In this document: positions 8,962 to 16,875 of the stretch, piece after piece | Numbering within the stretch: position 1 is the first letter of the stretch | How the letters are laid out: the number at the start of each line of letters is the position of its first letter | Assembly: GCA_964636985.1 (NCBI GenBank) | Contig: CAZWSX010000010.1 | Location: 162,775-226,774, forward strand | Source: CAZWSX01 sp964636985 | GTDB lineage: Bacteria > Planctomycetota > Planctomycetia > Pirellulales > Pirellulaceae | Reading direction: 5' to 3' | DNA: 64,000 nt | The notes under the pieces: generated by a model | Seen by the model: only the letters and a program-made list of their open reading frames with translations | The model's database searches: none | Told to the model about the DNA's origin: nothing | Made by a program: the position numbers and the translations under genes

Positions 8962-9420
8962 CTACCGCTTAGTGACGGTCCCTTCGAGCGAAAGGCTCGA
9001 CATCGGCAGGCGGTTCCGTAAAACGCGGCCGGAGAGGGGACCGGTTCCCGGCACACTATTGGGACTATGATCTGAGTTGCCTTGGCTGGAACCGCCGCGG
9101 CTCTTTTCCGAAAGCGGCAGAGTCTGCTCGGGTGAACGGGTCGGCGAAAACCGGAATTCGATGACTTTCTGAGGTTCGTTCGCGGCCGAATCGCGGATCA
9201 CCAGCGTATCGGTGGCCGGCATCTCGACCTTTTCGGTGGGCTCGTCTTCGTCGGTTTCGTTGTCGCCGTCTTTGGTGGGCAACTCGCCGCGAACCACTCG
9301 GACGTCTCGGGGGGCTTCGATGCCCACGCGGACGGTTTGTCCCTTCACTCGCAAGATCGTGATGGTGACATCATTGCCGATTCGGATGGTTTCAGTCGTC
9401 TTCCGTGTGAGGACTAGCAT
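8962..9420 (-). CDS. csrA: CsrA-family RNA-binding regulator with long C-terminal tail
   Basis: The product has 152 residues. Residues 1-50 are a standard CsrA domain (MLVLTRKTTETIRIGND, then GIEAPRDVRVVRGEL), which binds GGA motifs in mRNA leaders. The start is chosen from the ribosome site: AAGGA lies nine bases before the ATG at 9420, while the in-frame ATG at 9429 would abut it. That AAGGA also contains a GGA core, so autoregulation is possible. Normal CsrA has about 60-75 residues. Here about 100 more follow, acidic at first (NETDEDEPTEKVE) and then Ser/Pro/Gly-rich and probably disordered. The tail is the odd feature, and the RNA-binding role is inferred from the conserved core. Confidence 0.85.
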   Translation of the reverse strand: MLVLTRKTTETIRIGNDVTITILRVKGQTVRVGIEAPRDVRVVRGELPTKDGDNETDEDEPTEKVEMPATDTLVIRDSAANEPQKVIEFRFSPTRSPEQTLPLSEKSRGGSSQGNSDHSPNSVPGTGPLSGRVLRNRLPMSSLSLEGTVTKR

Positions 9421-9598
9421 CTGTGACATTCCTTTGCATAGACGAGAAGGAGAAGGCGGGATCGTAATGATAGAAATGCAAAGCGAACGACGTGCCAATT
9501 TGTTACAGCGGTTGGCGAAGAATTCGTAAAGTATTGCTGAGAAGAGACTTACCCTAGTCGACGCAGGTGTACCCCTTACTGGACATTTGGTCCGTGGC

Positions 9599-9615
9599 CT
9601 TACAAGGGTTGTAAG
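9599..9615. repeat. Small inverted repeat upstream of csrA
   Basis: CTTACAA and TTGTAAG flank GGG. It lies about 180 bases ahead of csrA and 80 bases beyond the hisN-like stop. The rest of the 9421-9694 gap shows no open frame or RNA that I recognise. Confidence 0.35.
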
Positions 9616-9694
9616 TTTGACCTGCTAGCACCTGGCAGATGTTGCGCGGCAACTGAGAACCTGTTGGCAAACTTTAACGGTGCCGGAGAATCTA

Positions 9695-10540
9695 TCAGGC
9701 CGAGGCCGGCTTGAACGGATTGGGAGGCGCGTTGCGAGTCGCTGCCAGAACGGTTTCGAAGAGGTGCAGATTCGTCGCCAGGCCCTCGCCGCCATGGACG
9801 GTGCGGTTTCCTTGCCAGTCGACAAAACGGCCGCCTGCCTCCTCGATGACGGGCATGATCGCGGCGGCATCCCAAACGTTCATGATGGGGTCGATCATGA
9901 TGTCGGCCTGGCCGGTGGCCACCATCAGGTAGCCGTATCCGTCGCCCCAGGTCCGCGTGACATAACACTCGGATTGGAGGCGCGTGAAAACTTCGGCCGC
10001 CTGCCTTTTCTCGAACGAATCAACCTGGCTGAGAACGAAGATGCTATCGGCCAACTTGGATCGGGACGAAACCCGCGCTGCTTTGCGAGGCGCGCTCGGA
10101 CGTTCGTACCAGGCGCCGCCACCGATAGCGGCGTGGACGGTTTCCCCAGTCGCCGGGATGTGAATGACGCCGATCTTGCTTTCGCCGCGGTAATCGACGC
10201 CTACCAGCGTGCTGTAGAGAGGGACGCCGCAGATGAAGCTCTTGGTGCCGTCGATGGGATCCAAAATCCAACGGTAGCCCGAGTCGCCGCGGGTGTAGCC
10301 GAACTCTTCGCCCACGATTTCGTCGTAGGGAAAATGCTTGGCAATTTCCTGCCGGAGATGCGTTTCCGACGCGCGGTCGCCCGCCGTAACGGGCGAGGCG
10401 TCCGACTTTTTCTCGACGGCCAAGTCGTCCTGCTTGAAGTAGCGAAGAGTCTCCAGGCCTGCTTCTTGAGCGATGGTGTGAGCCAATCGCCAACGGTTGT
10501 GAACTTCTTCCGGGAGCTTGGAGTCGAGATCAAACGTCAT
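9695..10540 (-). CDS. hisN: Inositol-monophosphatase family, histidinol-phosphatase type (HisN-like)
   Basis: The product has 281 residues. It has the full IMPase signature: SPVTAGDRASE near the N-terminus, GEEFG, ILDPIDGTKSFICGVPLYSTLVG (metal-binding Asp residues and the conserved DGT), and WDAAAIMPVIEEAGG near the end. The KSFICGVPL version of the second motif is typical of the histidinol-phosphate phosphatases of actinobacteria and planctomycetes, rather than SuhB (compare ANYVHGLP in the paralogue at 38898). It would dephosphorylate L-histidinol phosphate in the cytoplasm. No other classical his gene is adjacent, so the name rests on motif type alone. Confidence 0.82.
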   Translation of the reverse strand: MTFDLDSKLPEEVHNRWRLAHTIAQEAGLETLRYFKQDDLAVEKKSDASPVTAGDRASETHLRQEIAKHFPYDEIVGEEFGYTRGDSGYRWILDPIDGTKSFICGVPLYSTLVGVDYRGESKIGVIHIPATGETVHAAIGGGAWYERPSAPRKAARVSSRSKLADSIFVLSQVDSFEKRQAAEVFTRLQSECYVTRTWGDGYGYLMVATGQADIMIDPIMNVWDAAAIMPVIEEAGGRFVDWQGNRTVHGGEGLATNLHLFETVLAATRNAPPNPFKPASA

Positions 10541-10615
10541 GTCAACGAAACCGATCGTCTGCTATCGCATGAGGGGCAAGAAATTTTCAACATCGCGCCG
10601 GGCGAGTTAAGCGAA

Positions 10616-11074
10616 TCAGCTGGCGTCTTCCGGCGGTGGCGCGTCGCTCGGTGGGGAACTGGGCGCTCCCCCCTCGGCTGGATCAGGCAACAGATGTGCC
10701 AATTTGATGCCTTCGAGCTGGCGGCGCGTGATATCGGTCACGTCGGACAGCGCCTGTTTGAGAAGCCGCGAGCTATCTTGCGCGAGCCCTTCGCCGGTGG
10801 TGGCCCCTCCGTCGAAAGGTCCTTCGATGGCTTCGATCACTTCCAGCAGCGAGATATCGTTGGGCGCTCGAACCAAGGAGTAGCCGCCATCCACGCCGCG
10901 TGTGCTTTTCAGGATTCCATGTGTGACAAGATTGCGCAGAATCTGGAGCAAGAATCGCTCGGGCATCTTGCCGGCTTCGGCAAGCTTGCTGCATGGAACA
11001 GGCGTGGTTGGATCGCTTTTGGCAAGCTGCAAAGTGGCTTGCACGGCATATCCAACGGTTCGAGATAGCTTCAT
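10616..11074 (-). CDS. Rrf2-family transcriptional regulator lacking the Fe-S cysteines
   Basis: The product has 152 residues from the ATG at 11074 (MKLSRTVGYAVQATLQLA), the standard Rrf2 opening. A longer frame begins at 11152 but adds residues absent from the family. The winged helix-turn-helix is intact: CSKLAEAGKMPERFLLQILRNL, then TRGVDGGYSLVRAPNDISLLEVIEAIEGP. Rrf2 regulators such as IscR and NsrR bind Fe-S clusters through three Cys after this point. None is present here, and the region reads DGGATTGEGLAQDSS. It may be a ligand-free or thiol-independent member. It lies downstream-oriented with the hisN-like gene 75 bases away. Confidence 0.85.
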   Translation of the reverse strand: MKLSRTVGYAVQATLQLAKSDPTTPVPCSKLAEAGKMPERFLLQILRNLVTHGILKSTRGVDGGYSLVRAPNDISLLEVIEAIEGPFDGGATTGEGLAQDSSRLLKQALSDVTDITRRQLEGIKLAHLLPDPAEGGAPSSPPSDAPPPEDAS

Positions 11075-11410
11075 GATCGCCTGCCCGTTAAGCAGCGAGA
11101 GCCCCTGGGAGCGTGCCGCCGATGAGTCCGCGTCATGGCGTGGCAACTCCAAAAGTGGTTTCGCGACAGTCCGTTGCTCGGGACGGGACGTTCTCCGTCA
11201 TCCGCTGGCGAGTCGCCTAGCAAGCATAACCCATGCCATGCGACCGATGGAAAGCTGGGAAAGGGAAAACCGAGTCGGTCCGATGCAAACTTCATCGCTG
11301 CCTACGAGACGAGTGGTTCATCACTTGCCCGTAATGCGTTTGCACTTTGGAACAACGTCTCCGTCTTTTCCGCTACCTTCGCGACGGTAAATCTAGCAAA
11401 GGAGAATCGA
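11075..11410. other. Intergenic region between the Rrf2 gene and the small ORF
   Basis: This is 336 bases between a minus-strand and a plus-strand gene, so it should hold divergent promoters. I see no hairpin with a T-run, no tRNA and no repeat from the families in this window. Open frames crossing it have no recognisable protein sequence. Confidence 0.5.
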
Positions 11411-11521
11411 ATGTCAAACTACCCTAAAGAGGTGGGTATAGCGTTGGCCGCCGCTTCATTCGTTTCTGTAATCGTCGAGGCCACGTCCTTTTGCAAGTGC
11501 TACCGACTCGCTGCCATTTGA
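11411..11521 (+). CDS. Candidate 36-residue hydrophobic small protein
   Basis: The ATG at 11411 is preceded by AAAGGAG seven bases upstream, one of the best ribosome sites in the window. The product begins MSNYPKEV, has a hydrophobic stretch (VGIALAAASFVSVIVEATSF) and ends with CKCYRLAAI. The length and a single membrane-like segment fit a small membrane protein, or the leader peptide of something lost. No homologue is recalled. It ends seven bases before the lspA stop on the other strand. Evidence is the ribosome site and composition only. Confidence 0.45.
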   Translation: MSNYPKEVGIALAAASFVSVIVEATSFCKCYRLAAI

Positions 11522-11528
11522 AGCGAAT

Positions 11529-12134
11529 TTAAGAAGCCTTTGTGTCGTTTTGGCGAGTAACGAATGATGTGACGAAGAGCACAGAGACGCCGCAAACGAT
11601 CCATGTATCGGCCAAGTTGAAGTTGGGCCACGGATTGAGGATTCTCAAAGGAACGGACGGGAGTTGAAAGAGAATCCAGTCGCGAACTCGGTATTTGTAC
11701 TCCTCCGGCGTGCCGGCCGCGTGCCATAAGCCCAAGCGGTCGTAGAGATTGCCGAGGATTCCCGCGGTAATCACGGCCAGAACATAAGTCAACACGCGTT
11801 CTTCCCAGCCACCGGCATCAAAGAGCCAATAAACAACTCCAGCAATCGAGAAAAGCGAGAGAGTGACAAAGACCCAGGTCATTCCGGCTCCCATGCCGAA
11901 CAGTGCGCCGGGATTGAGAGCCGTTTCGATGCCGAGGTGATCTTGGATCACCCAATACGGCGAACTCGGCGGCAACCCGCGCCATGCAAAGACGACCGAC
12001 TTGGTGGCCAAGTCGATCAGACATCCGGATAGTGCAACGGTCAAAAATCCGATCCATCGCGCTCGGTACAGGGCGCGCGATGGAACGTCGGATGTCGTTT
12101 GCTTGGAAGTTACCCGCCGGGATGCATCTACCAT
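11529..12134 (-). CDS. lspA: Lipoprotein signal peptidase (signal peptidase II)
   Basis: The product has 201 residues from the ATG at 12134, which has AAGGA six bases upstream. The upstream frame is open but Arg/Ser-rich and is not part of the family. It cleaves prolipoproteins before the lipidated Cys, within the inner membrane. Four membrane segments are visible. The catalytic aspartates lie in GNLYDRLG and FNLADTWIVCG, the conserved boxes of the family. NPGALFGMG is the third conserved stretch. Several lipobox proteins occur in this window (4700, 5693). The insert between the two Asp boxes, with HAAGTPEEYKYRVRDW, is longer than in E. coli. It follows the DksA-like gene with a 55-base gap and is probably co-transcribed. 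Confidence 0.93.
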   Translation of the reverse strand: MVDASRRVTSKQTTSDVPSRALYRARWIGFLTVALSGCLIDLATKSVVFAWRGLPPSSPYWVIQDHLGIETALNPGALFGMGAGMTWVFVTLSLFSIAGVVYWLFDAGGWEERVLTYVLAVITAGILGNLYDRLGLWHAAGTPEEYKYRVRDWILFQLPSVPLRILNPWPNFNLADTWIVCGVSVLFVTSFVTRQNDTKAS

Positions 12135-12189
12135 GGGCGATCCTTGCCCTGATGACTGAGGTCTCTCAGTTCGAGACCCGTGGCAAGAG

Positions 12190-12561
12190 CTATTTGACTT
12201 CGGTCTTGCTTGCGCACTTGATGCAGTAGGGCGTGTAGGGGAGTACGTCCAGTCGCGTCTTGGGGATCTTTCCCTCGCACTCGACACAGACGCCGTAAAC
12301 CCCGTCGGCGATGCGCTCGAGGGCCGACTCGATTTTTTCCAGCACGGCGCCGTCGTGCTCCATGAGGCTTAGAGTAAATTCCTGCTCGAAGTTTTCGGTC
12401 CCAACGTCGGCCATGTGGATCGGCATCTTGGCGTGGTTTCCGCCAGTGTCGTCGGTCGAGGAACCCAGCGCTGAATCTTTCATCGCCGAGACATCGCCGC
12501 GGAGCCGAGACCGCAATGTCACCAACAAGTCCTTGTAGACCTTCATCTCCGGCTTTTTCAT
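12190..12561 (-). CDS. DksA/TraR-type C4 zinc-finger protein
   Basis: The product has 123 residues. A helical N-terminal half is followed by the TraR/DksA zinc finger CVECEG, then LPYTPYCIKC, with four cysteines. DksA-family proteins bind the RNA polymerase secondary channel. The coiled-coil tip with the two Asp of E. coli DksA is not clearly aligned, so whether it acts with ppGpp is open. Its position directly ahead of lspA is common in planctomycete genomes as I recall them, and the two probably form a unit. The start ATG at 12561 (MKKPEMKVYKDLL) fits the family. Confidence 0.85.
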   Translation of the reverse strand: MKKPEMKVYKDLLVTLRSRLRGDVSAMKDSALGSSTDDTGGNHAKMPIHMADVGTENFEQEFTLSLMEHDGAVLEKIESALERIADGVYGVCVECEGKIPKTRLDVLPYTPYCIKCASKTEVK

Positions 12562-12820
12562 GGGTTACTCCAAAGGCCGCAACGCCAATCGGTAAGGCTG
12601 TTCAGCATGAACCGGAAGGATCTTCCCATCCCGGCCCGGCTGGGTGTCTCACATGGTGCGAATCAACGTGCGGCGAGGGCGCTGCAAGTCTGCTCTGCCC
12701 TATCAAGGTAGGTTTGGTAACGGACAGACCCACTATGCTAAATCTGGCGTTAGAGACTGTCAAATCCTGGCAGAAAAACGCAGATTTCGCTTAGCGCTGT
12801 GCCGAGGCTTTCTTGCAATA

Positions 12821-12845
12821 GTGGCACAGGCAATCCTGTCTCTGC
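12821..12845 (-). repeat. Palindromic repeat family B, reverse-oriented degenerate copy
   Basis: GTGGCACAGGCAATCC followed by TGTCTCTGC is the reverse complement of the copy at 31376-31397 with a few changes. The arms no longer pair fully. Confidence 0.75.
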
Positions 12846-12928
12846 GAGGTGCGGAGGAGGGTCACGAGGGCTTCTGAGAGCCGCGAATTCGCTGCTCTGG
12901 CGGCTTTTGATAAGGGAGAGTCCACCGC

Positions 12929-12960
12929 GGCCAGACAGGATTGTCTGGCCTACTTTTTTT
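12929..12960 (+). repeat. Palindromic repeat family B, full copy with T-run (terminator-like)
   Basis: GGCCAGACA and TGTCTGGCC form a nine-base-pair stem around GGAT, followed by TAC and seven T. The shape is that of an intrinsic terminator on the plus strand, although no plus-strand gene is upstream. Confidence 0.85.
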
Positions 12961-12985
12961 GTGGCACAGGCAATCCGGTAGGCAT
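12961..12985 (-). repeat. Palindromic repeat family B, truncated reverse copy
   Basis: GTGGCACAGGCAATCC abuts the T-run of the previous copy and repeats bases 12821-12836. The second arm is missing. Confidence 0.7.
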
Positions 12986-13047
12986 GGGGCGCTGAGACAC
13001 GGCGTATGGGCTGCTCTTATGCCTTTAGAGAAGGGATGCCCCACCTC

Positions 13048-13072
13048 GGCCGGACAGGATTGTCCGGCCTAC
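13048..13072 (+). repeat. Palindromic repeat family B, full copy after the pepP stop
   Basis: GGCCGGACA and TGTCCGGCC flank GGAT. Relative to the copy at 12929, A-T pairs have changed to G-C on both arms, so pairing is kept by paired changes. It ends eight bases beyond the minus-strand Xaa-Pro aminopeptidase stop. Confidence 0.88.
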
Positions 13073-13080
13073 GTTTTGGG

Positions 13081-14370
13081 CTATTCGCCGCGCATGAGGG
13101 ATTCGATCTCGTCGACTTCCACGGGGATATCGGCCATCAGGTCGATGGGTTCGCTGTCGGTGATCAGGATGTCGTTTTCGATGCGGACCCCGAAGCCTTC
13201 TTCCTTGATGTAGATGGCAGGTTCGCACGTGACCACCCAGCCGGGAGCGAGCGTTGCGCTCACCGCACCGACGTCGTGGACGTCGAGTCCCATCGAGTGG
13301 GACACGCCGTGCATGAAGTACTTCTTGAAGGCGGGATTGGCGGGGTCTTGCTTCTTCACGTCGGAGGGCTTGAGCAGTTCGAGGCTCAACAGTTCTTCCT
13401 CGGTCAGCTTCTCGCACATCGTGCGCAATTCTTTAAGAGTGACTCCCGGCTTCATGGCGGCGACGATCTTTTTGAAGACGCGCAGCACGGCGTTGTAGAC
13501 CTGCTTTTGGCGTCGCGAGAATTTACCCGAGACAGGGACGGTGCGCGTGAGGTCAGACGCGTATTGTCCGTAGCCTGCGCCGACGTCCATCAGGACCAGT
13601 TCTCCCTTCTTGCAAACCTGATCGTTAGCGTTGTAGTGCAGGATGCAATTGTTGGCGCCGGAGCAAATGATCGGCGGATAAGCAAATGTCGCCTTTTGGC
13701 GAATGAACTCGTGAGCCCACTCGGCTTCGATCTCGGCCTCGTTGACGCCTGGCTTGATGAACTGGAGCGATCGCAAAAAGCCCGCGCGCGTGATGCCGCA
13801 AGCTTTGCGGATCAGTTCGAGTTCGCCGCTCGACTTCACAAGCCGGAGTGCCGAGAGAATCGGCGCCAGCCGCTCGACCTTGTGGAGCGGATACTGATGC
13901 CGCAGCGCGCGGGCAAAGCGCAGTTCGCGGGTCTCCACATCGCGCGATCCGCTGGGATACTCGTTGCCGTTCAAATAAACCTGCTTGCACTCGCTCATCA
14001 AGCGATGGAGGGCGGCCGGCAGATCGCTGACCCAGCGGATCTCTTTAATGCCCGAGATTGCCGTTGCTTCGGCCTTCGTGAACTTATGCCCTTCCCAGAT
14101 TTCCAAGAGTTCGCTCGATTGCCGCACGAACAATACTTCGCGGGTTTTCTCATCGAAAGCATCGGGGAACAGGACCAGCACGGTTTCTTCCTGGTTGATC
14201 CCCGTCAGGTAAAACAGGTCCGCGTTCTGGTGGAAGCCCATCGTTCCATCGGCGTTGGTCGGCATCACGTCGTTCGAACAGATCACCGCCAGCGATCCAG
14301 GCGGCAGCATCCCTTTCAGCTTCTCGCGATGCTGCGTGAACATGCCGCTGTCGATGGGGACGGATTTCAT
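13081..14370 (-). CDS. pepP: Xaa-Pro aminopeptidase (M24B)
   Basis: The product has 429 residues. It removes the N-terminal residue from peptides with proline in second place, in the cytoplasm. An AMP_N domain (about 1-130, with LFYLTGINQEETVLVL) precedes the pita-bread M24 domain. Metal ligands are seen in VLMDVGAGYGQYASDLTRT (two Asp), HGVSHSMGLDVHD (His), TCEPAIYI (Glu) and VRIENDILIT (Glu), the order found in E. coli PepP. Length matches the family (about 440). It stands alone, with repeat family B beyond the stop and a family D repeat upstream. Confidence 0.94.
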   Translation of the reverse strand: MKSVPIDSGMFTQHREKLKGMLPPGSLAVICSNDVMPTNADGTMGFHQNADLFYLTGINQEETVLVLFPDAFDEKTREVLFVRQSSELLEIWEGHKFTKAEATAISGIKEIRWVSDLPAALHRLMSECKQVYLNGNEYPSGSRDVETRELRFARALRHQYPLHKVERLAPILSALRLVKSSGELELIRKACGITRAGFLRSLQFIKPGVNEAEIEAEWAHEFIRQKATFAYPPIICSGANNCILHYNANDQVCKKGELVLMDVGAGYGQYASDLTRTVPVSGKFSRRQKQVYNAVLRVFKKIVAAMKPGVTLKELRTMCEKLTEEELLSLELLKPSDVKKQDPANPAFKKYFMHGVSHSMGLDVHDVGAVSATLAPGWVVTCEPAIYIKEEGFGVRIENDILITDSEPIDLMADIPVEVDEIESLMRGE

Positions 14371-14466
14371 GGTTCAATCTCAAGATTGCCGATACGTTGG
14401 AGAGGTATGCCAAGAAGGTAGATGGCAACGATCCGCGCGTCTACAGCGGGTGACAAACTGTAACCG

Positions 14467-14563
14467 CATCAGGTCTTGTTCTCTCTCTATGACCTCTGTG
14501 GCTCTGTGTTTTTCATCTGCCGGATTTTGAAACACGGAGGCACGGAGGACACAGAGAAGGAAG
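14467..14563. repeat. Imperfect long inverted repeat of CTCTGTG/CACAGAG type (family D)
   Basis: One arm contains CCTCTGTGGCTCTGTGTTT and the other contains AAACACGGAGGCACGGAGG followed by ACACAGAGAAG. The arms can pair over about 25 bases with mismatches. Short sequences of this kind recur between genes in many unrelated bacteria. The rest of the 14371-14604 gap has no gene. Confidence 0.75.
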
Positions 14564-14583
14564 CAGATCGAGTGCTAAGAATG

Positions 14584-14604
14584 GCCTCTCTCCGTGGTGA
14601 ATCT
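14584..14604. repeat. Family D half-copy at the helicase 3' end
   Basis: CTCTCCGTGGTGAATCTCTAA runs up to the minus-strand helicase stop. A matching half-copy lies at 24176-24205, at the stop of the DUF1501 gene. Confidence 0.55.
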
Positions 14605-16602
14605 CTAACCACTGCGCTTGGTGGCCGCCTCGCGGCTTTTCTTGATCGCTTCCATCGCCGCGTGGGAATCGGCCTGGCCGATCACTTCGAAGAGGAAGCG
14701 GCTGGGGATGGTGTCGCGGGGCTTGCCCCATTTGAAGCGAGTTTGGCACATGGTCATGGTGAGCCGCTCTTTTGCTCGCGTGATGCCGACGTAGCAAAGG
14801 CGGCGTTCTTCTTCGACCGCCTGCTCGCTGGCCGCGACGCTGCGATGGTGGGGCAGAATCCCTTCCTCCATGCCCACCATGTAGACCTGAGGAAACTCGA
14901 GCCCCTTGGCGCTGTGGTATGTCATCAAGACCACGGCGTTGCGGGCGAGTTGTTTCTCCTTGCCGTCGTCGAACTGCCGATCGCCAAGGCTCACTTCGTC
15001 TAAGAAGGTATCGAGCGACGGCTGGGTCGCCTCGCGCTGGTAGCCGGCAACCGCGTTAATGACTTCCTCGACGTTCGACCAGCGTTGTTCCTGTTCCTCA
15101 ACGTTGGAGAAATGGCGGCGGATCTCGGCCCTATAGTCGATATGTGAAATCAACGCACGAGCCCAATCCGAAAGGGACTGGCCACTCTTGAGCTGTTCAC
15201 GCGCATCCGAAATGAACTGTCGAAAAGCCGTGATCGCTGCCACCGCCTTCACGGGGATGGATTTCGGCAACGATTCGGGATGCGAGATCACTTCCCACAG
15301 CTTGGTCGCGCGCTGCGACGTGGTTTCTACGAGCTTTTCCACAACGGCATCGCTGATCCCACGCGGAGGAGTGTTGATAATGCGGCGGAGCGAAGTTTCG
15401 TCGCGCGGGTGGTTGATCGCTTTGAAGAGGGCGAGGATGTCTTTCACTTCCTTGCGGTCGTAGAACGAACTGCCGCCGATCAGCGTGTAAGGAACCTTCT
15501 GTTTGCGAAGTTCGGTTTCGAACGCCCGCGGCTGTTCGTTGGTGCGGAACAAGATGCAGAAGTCGCGGGGCTCGATGCCGGGTTCCTGGCAGCGGTTCTG
15601 GATATCGGTGACCACGCCGCGGGCTTCGTCTTCCTCGTTGGCATACTGCATGATCTTGGGCTGCTCGCCACCGGGGCGGTCGGCCTCAAGCTGCTTATCG
15701 TGCCGCTGTTTGTTGAGCGTGATTACCCGGTTGGCCATATTCAAAATGGCGCTGGTCGAGCGGTAGTTGGTCATCAGCCGGATCACGGTCGCAGTCGGCC
15801 AATCGCGCGTGAATCGCAGGATGTGCTGCACTTCGGCCCCACGCCATCCATAAATCGATTGGTCGTCGTCACCCACCACGCACAGGTTCTTGTGATCCTT
15901 GGCGAGTGCCTTCACGATTCGATACTGGCTGCCGTTGGTGTCTTGATACTCGTCGACCAGCAAGTGGTCGAATCGACCTGCTTCTTCCAGTCGCACATCC
16001 TCGTGCGAGGTGAACAGCTCTTCCGTGAGGAGGAGCAGGTCGTCGAAATCGACGGCGCCGGCGTTCTTCATCGATCGCTGGTAGCGGCGGTAGGCCATGG
16101 CCGCCAGGTGCTCGCGGTCGGTGGTCGCTTTCGACGACGCCGACTCGGGGCGGACCGATTTGCACTTCCACTGGCTGATCAGGTAGAGCAAATCGCTGGG
16201 CTTGAGGAGTTCGCCGGAGACCTTAATTTCATTCAGCGCCTGTCGGGCCAGGCTCTCCTGGTCGCCGCGGTCGCAGATGACAAACTTTTCCGGATAGCCA
16301 AGCCGGGGAATCTGGCGGCGAAGAATTTTGACGCACTGCGAGTGGAACGTCGAAATCTGCGGCTTCAGCTTGGCTCGTTTGCCGAGGAGCTTGGCGATCC
16401 GCTCCTGCATTTCGTTGGCGGCTTTGTTGGTGAACGTTACGGCCAAAATGCGATCGGGCGAGATTCCGCTTTGGATCAGGCGGGCAATCCGGAAGGTGAC
16501 CACCCGCGTTTTTCCCGATCCGGCCCCGGCTAGAACGAGCATTGGCCCGCGGAGCGTTTCAACGGCCTGGCGTTGGGGGGGATTGAGTCCGTCCAATGAC
16601 AT
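14605..16602 (-). CDS. UvrD/Rep family superfamily 1A DNA helicase
   Basis: The product has 665 residues. It is a 3'-5' ATP-dependent DNA helicase of repair or replication restart. Motifs in order: Q-motif LNPPQRQAVE, Walker A GAGSGKT (26-32), TFTNKAANEM (Ia), FHSQCVKILRR (Ic), LLVDEYQDTN (II), VVGDDDQSIYGWRGA (III), MTNYRST (IV), LMTYHSAKGLEFPQVYMVG (V) and RRLCYVGITRAKERL (VI). At 665 residues it is shorter than UvrD (720) and PcrA and near Rep (673), and it lacks the UvrD C-terminal tudor-like tail. I therefore do not choose between the rep and uvrD names. It is divergent from purM. Confidence 0.95.
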   Translation of the reverse strand: MSLDGLNPPQRQAVETLRGPMLVLAGAGSGKTRVVTFRIARLIQSGISPDRILAVTFTNKAANEMQERIAKLLGKRAKLKPQISTFHSQCVKILRRQIPRLGYPEKFVICDRGDQESLARQALNEIKVSGELLKPSDLLYLISQWKCKSVRPESASSKATTDREHLAAMAYRRYQRSMKNAGAVDFDDLLLLTEELFTSHEDVRLEEAGRFDHLLVDEYQDTNGSQYRIVKALAKDHKNLCVVGDDDQSIYGWRGAEVQHILRFTRDWPTATVIRLMTNYRSTSAILNMANRVITLNKQRHDKQLEADRPGGEQPKIMQYANEEDEARGVVTDIQNRCQEPGIEPRDFCILFRTNEQPRAFETELRKQKVPYTLIGGSSFYDRKEVKDILALFKAINHPRDETSLRRIINTPPRGISDAVVEKLVETTSQRATKLWEVISHPESLPKSIPVKAVAAITAFRQFISDAREQLKSGQSLSDWARALISHIDYRAEIRRHFSNVEEQEQRWSNVEEVINAVAGYQREATQPSLDTFLDEVSLGDRQFDDGKEKQLARNAVVLMTYHSAKGLEFPQVYMVGMEEGILPHHRSVAASEQAVEEERRLCYVGITRAKERLTMTMCQTRFKWGKPRDTIPSRFLFEVIGQADSHAAMEAIKKSREAATKRSG

Positions 16603-16799
16603 ATCGGCTTGGGTGGAGAATCAGCGACGTCTTGATGCGGCCCGGCAATTTTGCCCCGATTTTGCGAGGCCAAATGGTCTGGTGGCTCCCGCTGCGGCCG
16701 CATTTCCTGGTTTCAAGCCTTGTAAGTTTACCGGCAGTTTCAAATCGAATCCATTGGCCGCGCGGACAAGAAGGAAATCGGTTATTTTGCAAAATAGTA

Positions 16800-16827
16800 G
16801 GACGATTCTAGGATCGTCCGCCTTTTT
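16800..16827 (+). terminator. Intrinsic-terminator hairpin in the purM leader
   Basis: GGACGAT and ATCGTCC (seven base pairs, six-base loop) are followed by GCC and five T. It lies 49 bases before the purM start, downstream of no other plus-strand gene, so it may be an attenuator of purM or the end of a short leader RNA. A palindrome TATTTTGCAAAATA sits just upstream at about 16783-16796. Confidence 0.6.
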
Positions 16828-16875
16828 GCATGCTGCCTTTCAATCCTCCCATTTATCTTCGAGTCGAAACGTGCC

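Larger units (their letters stand above)
12562..13080. other. Repeat-rich intergenic region
   Basis: About 520 bases hold no convincing gene. From 12821 on there are at least four copies or fragments of palindromic repeat family B, alternating in orientation (listed separately). The 12562-12820 part is the upstream region of the DksA-like gene, with no feature that I can name. Confidence 0.7.

Noticed and set aside
9420..9498. Longer CsrA start at 9498
   Set aside because: The 26 extra residues are not part of the family, and the ribosome site AAGGA is placed for the ATG at 9420.
12135..12287. Longer lspA start at 12287
   Set aside because: The 51 extra codons give a Ser/Arg-rich stretch overlapping the DksA-like gene, while AAGGA precedes the ATG at 12134.
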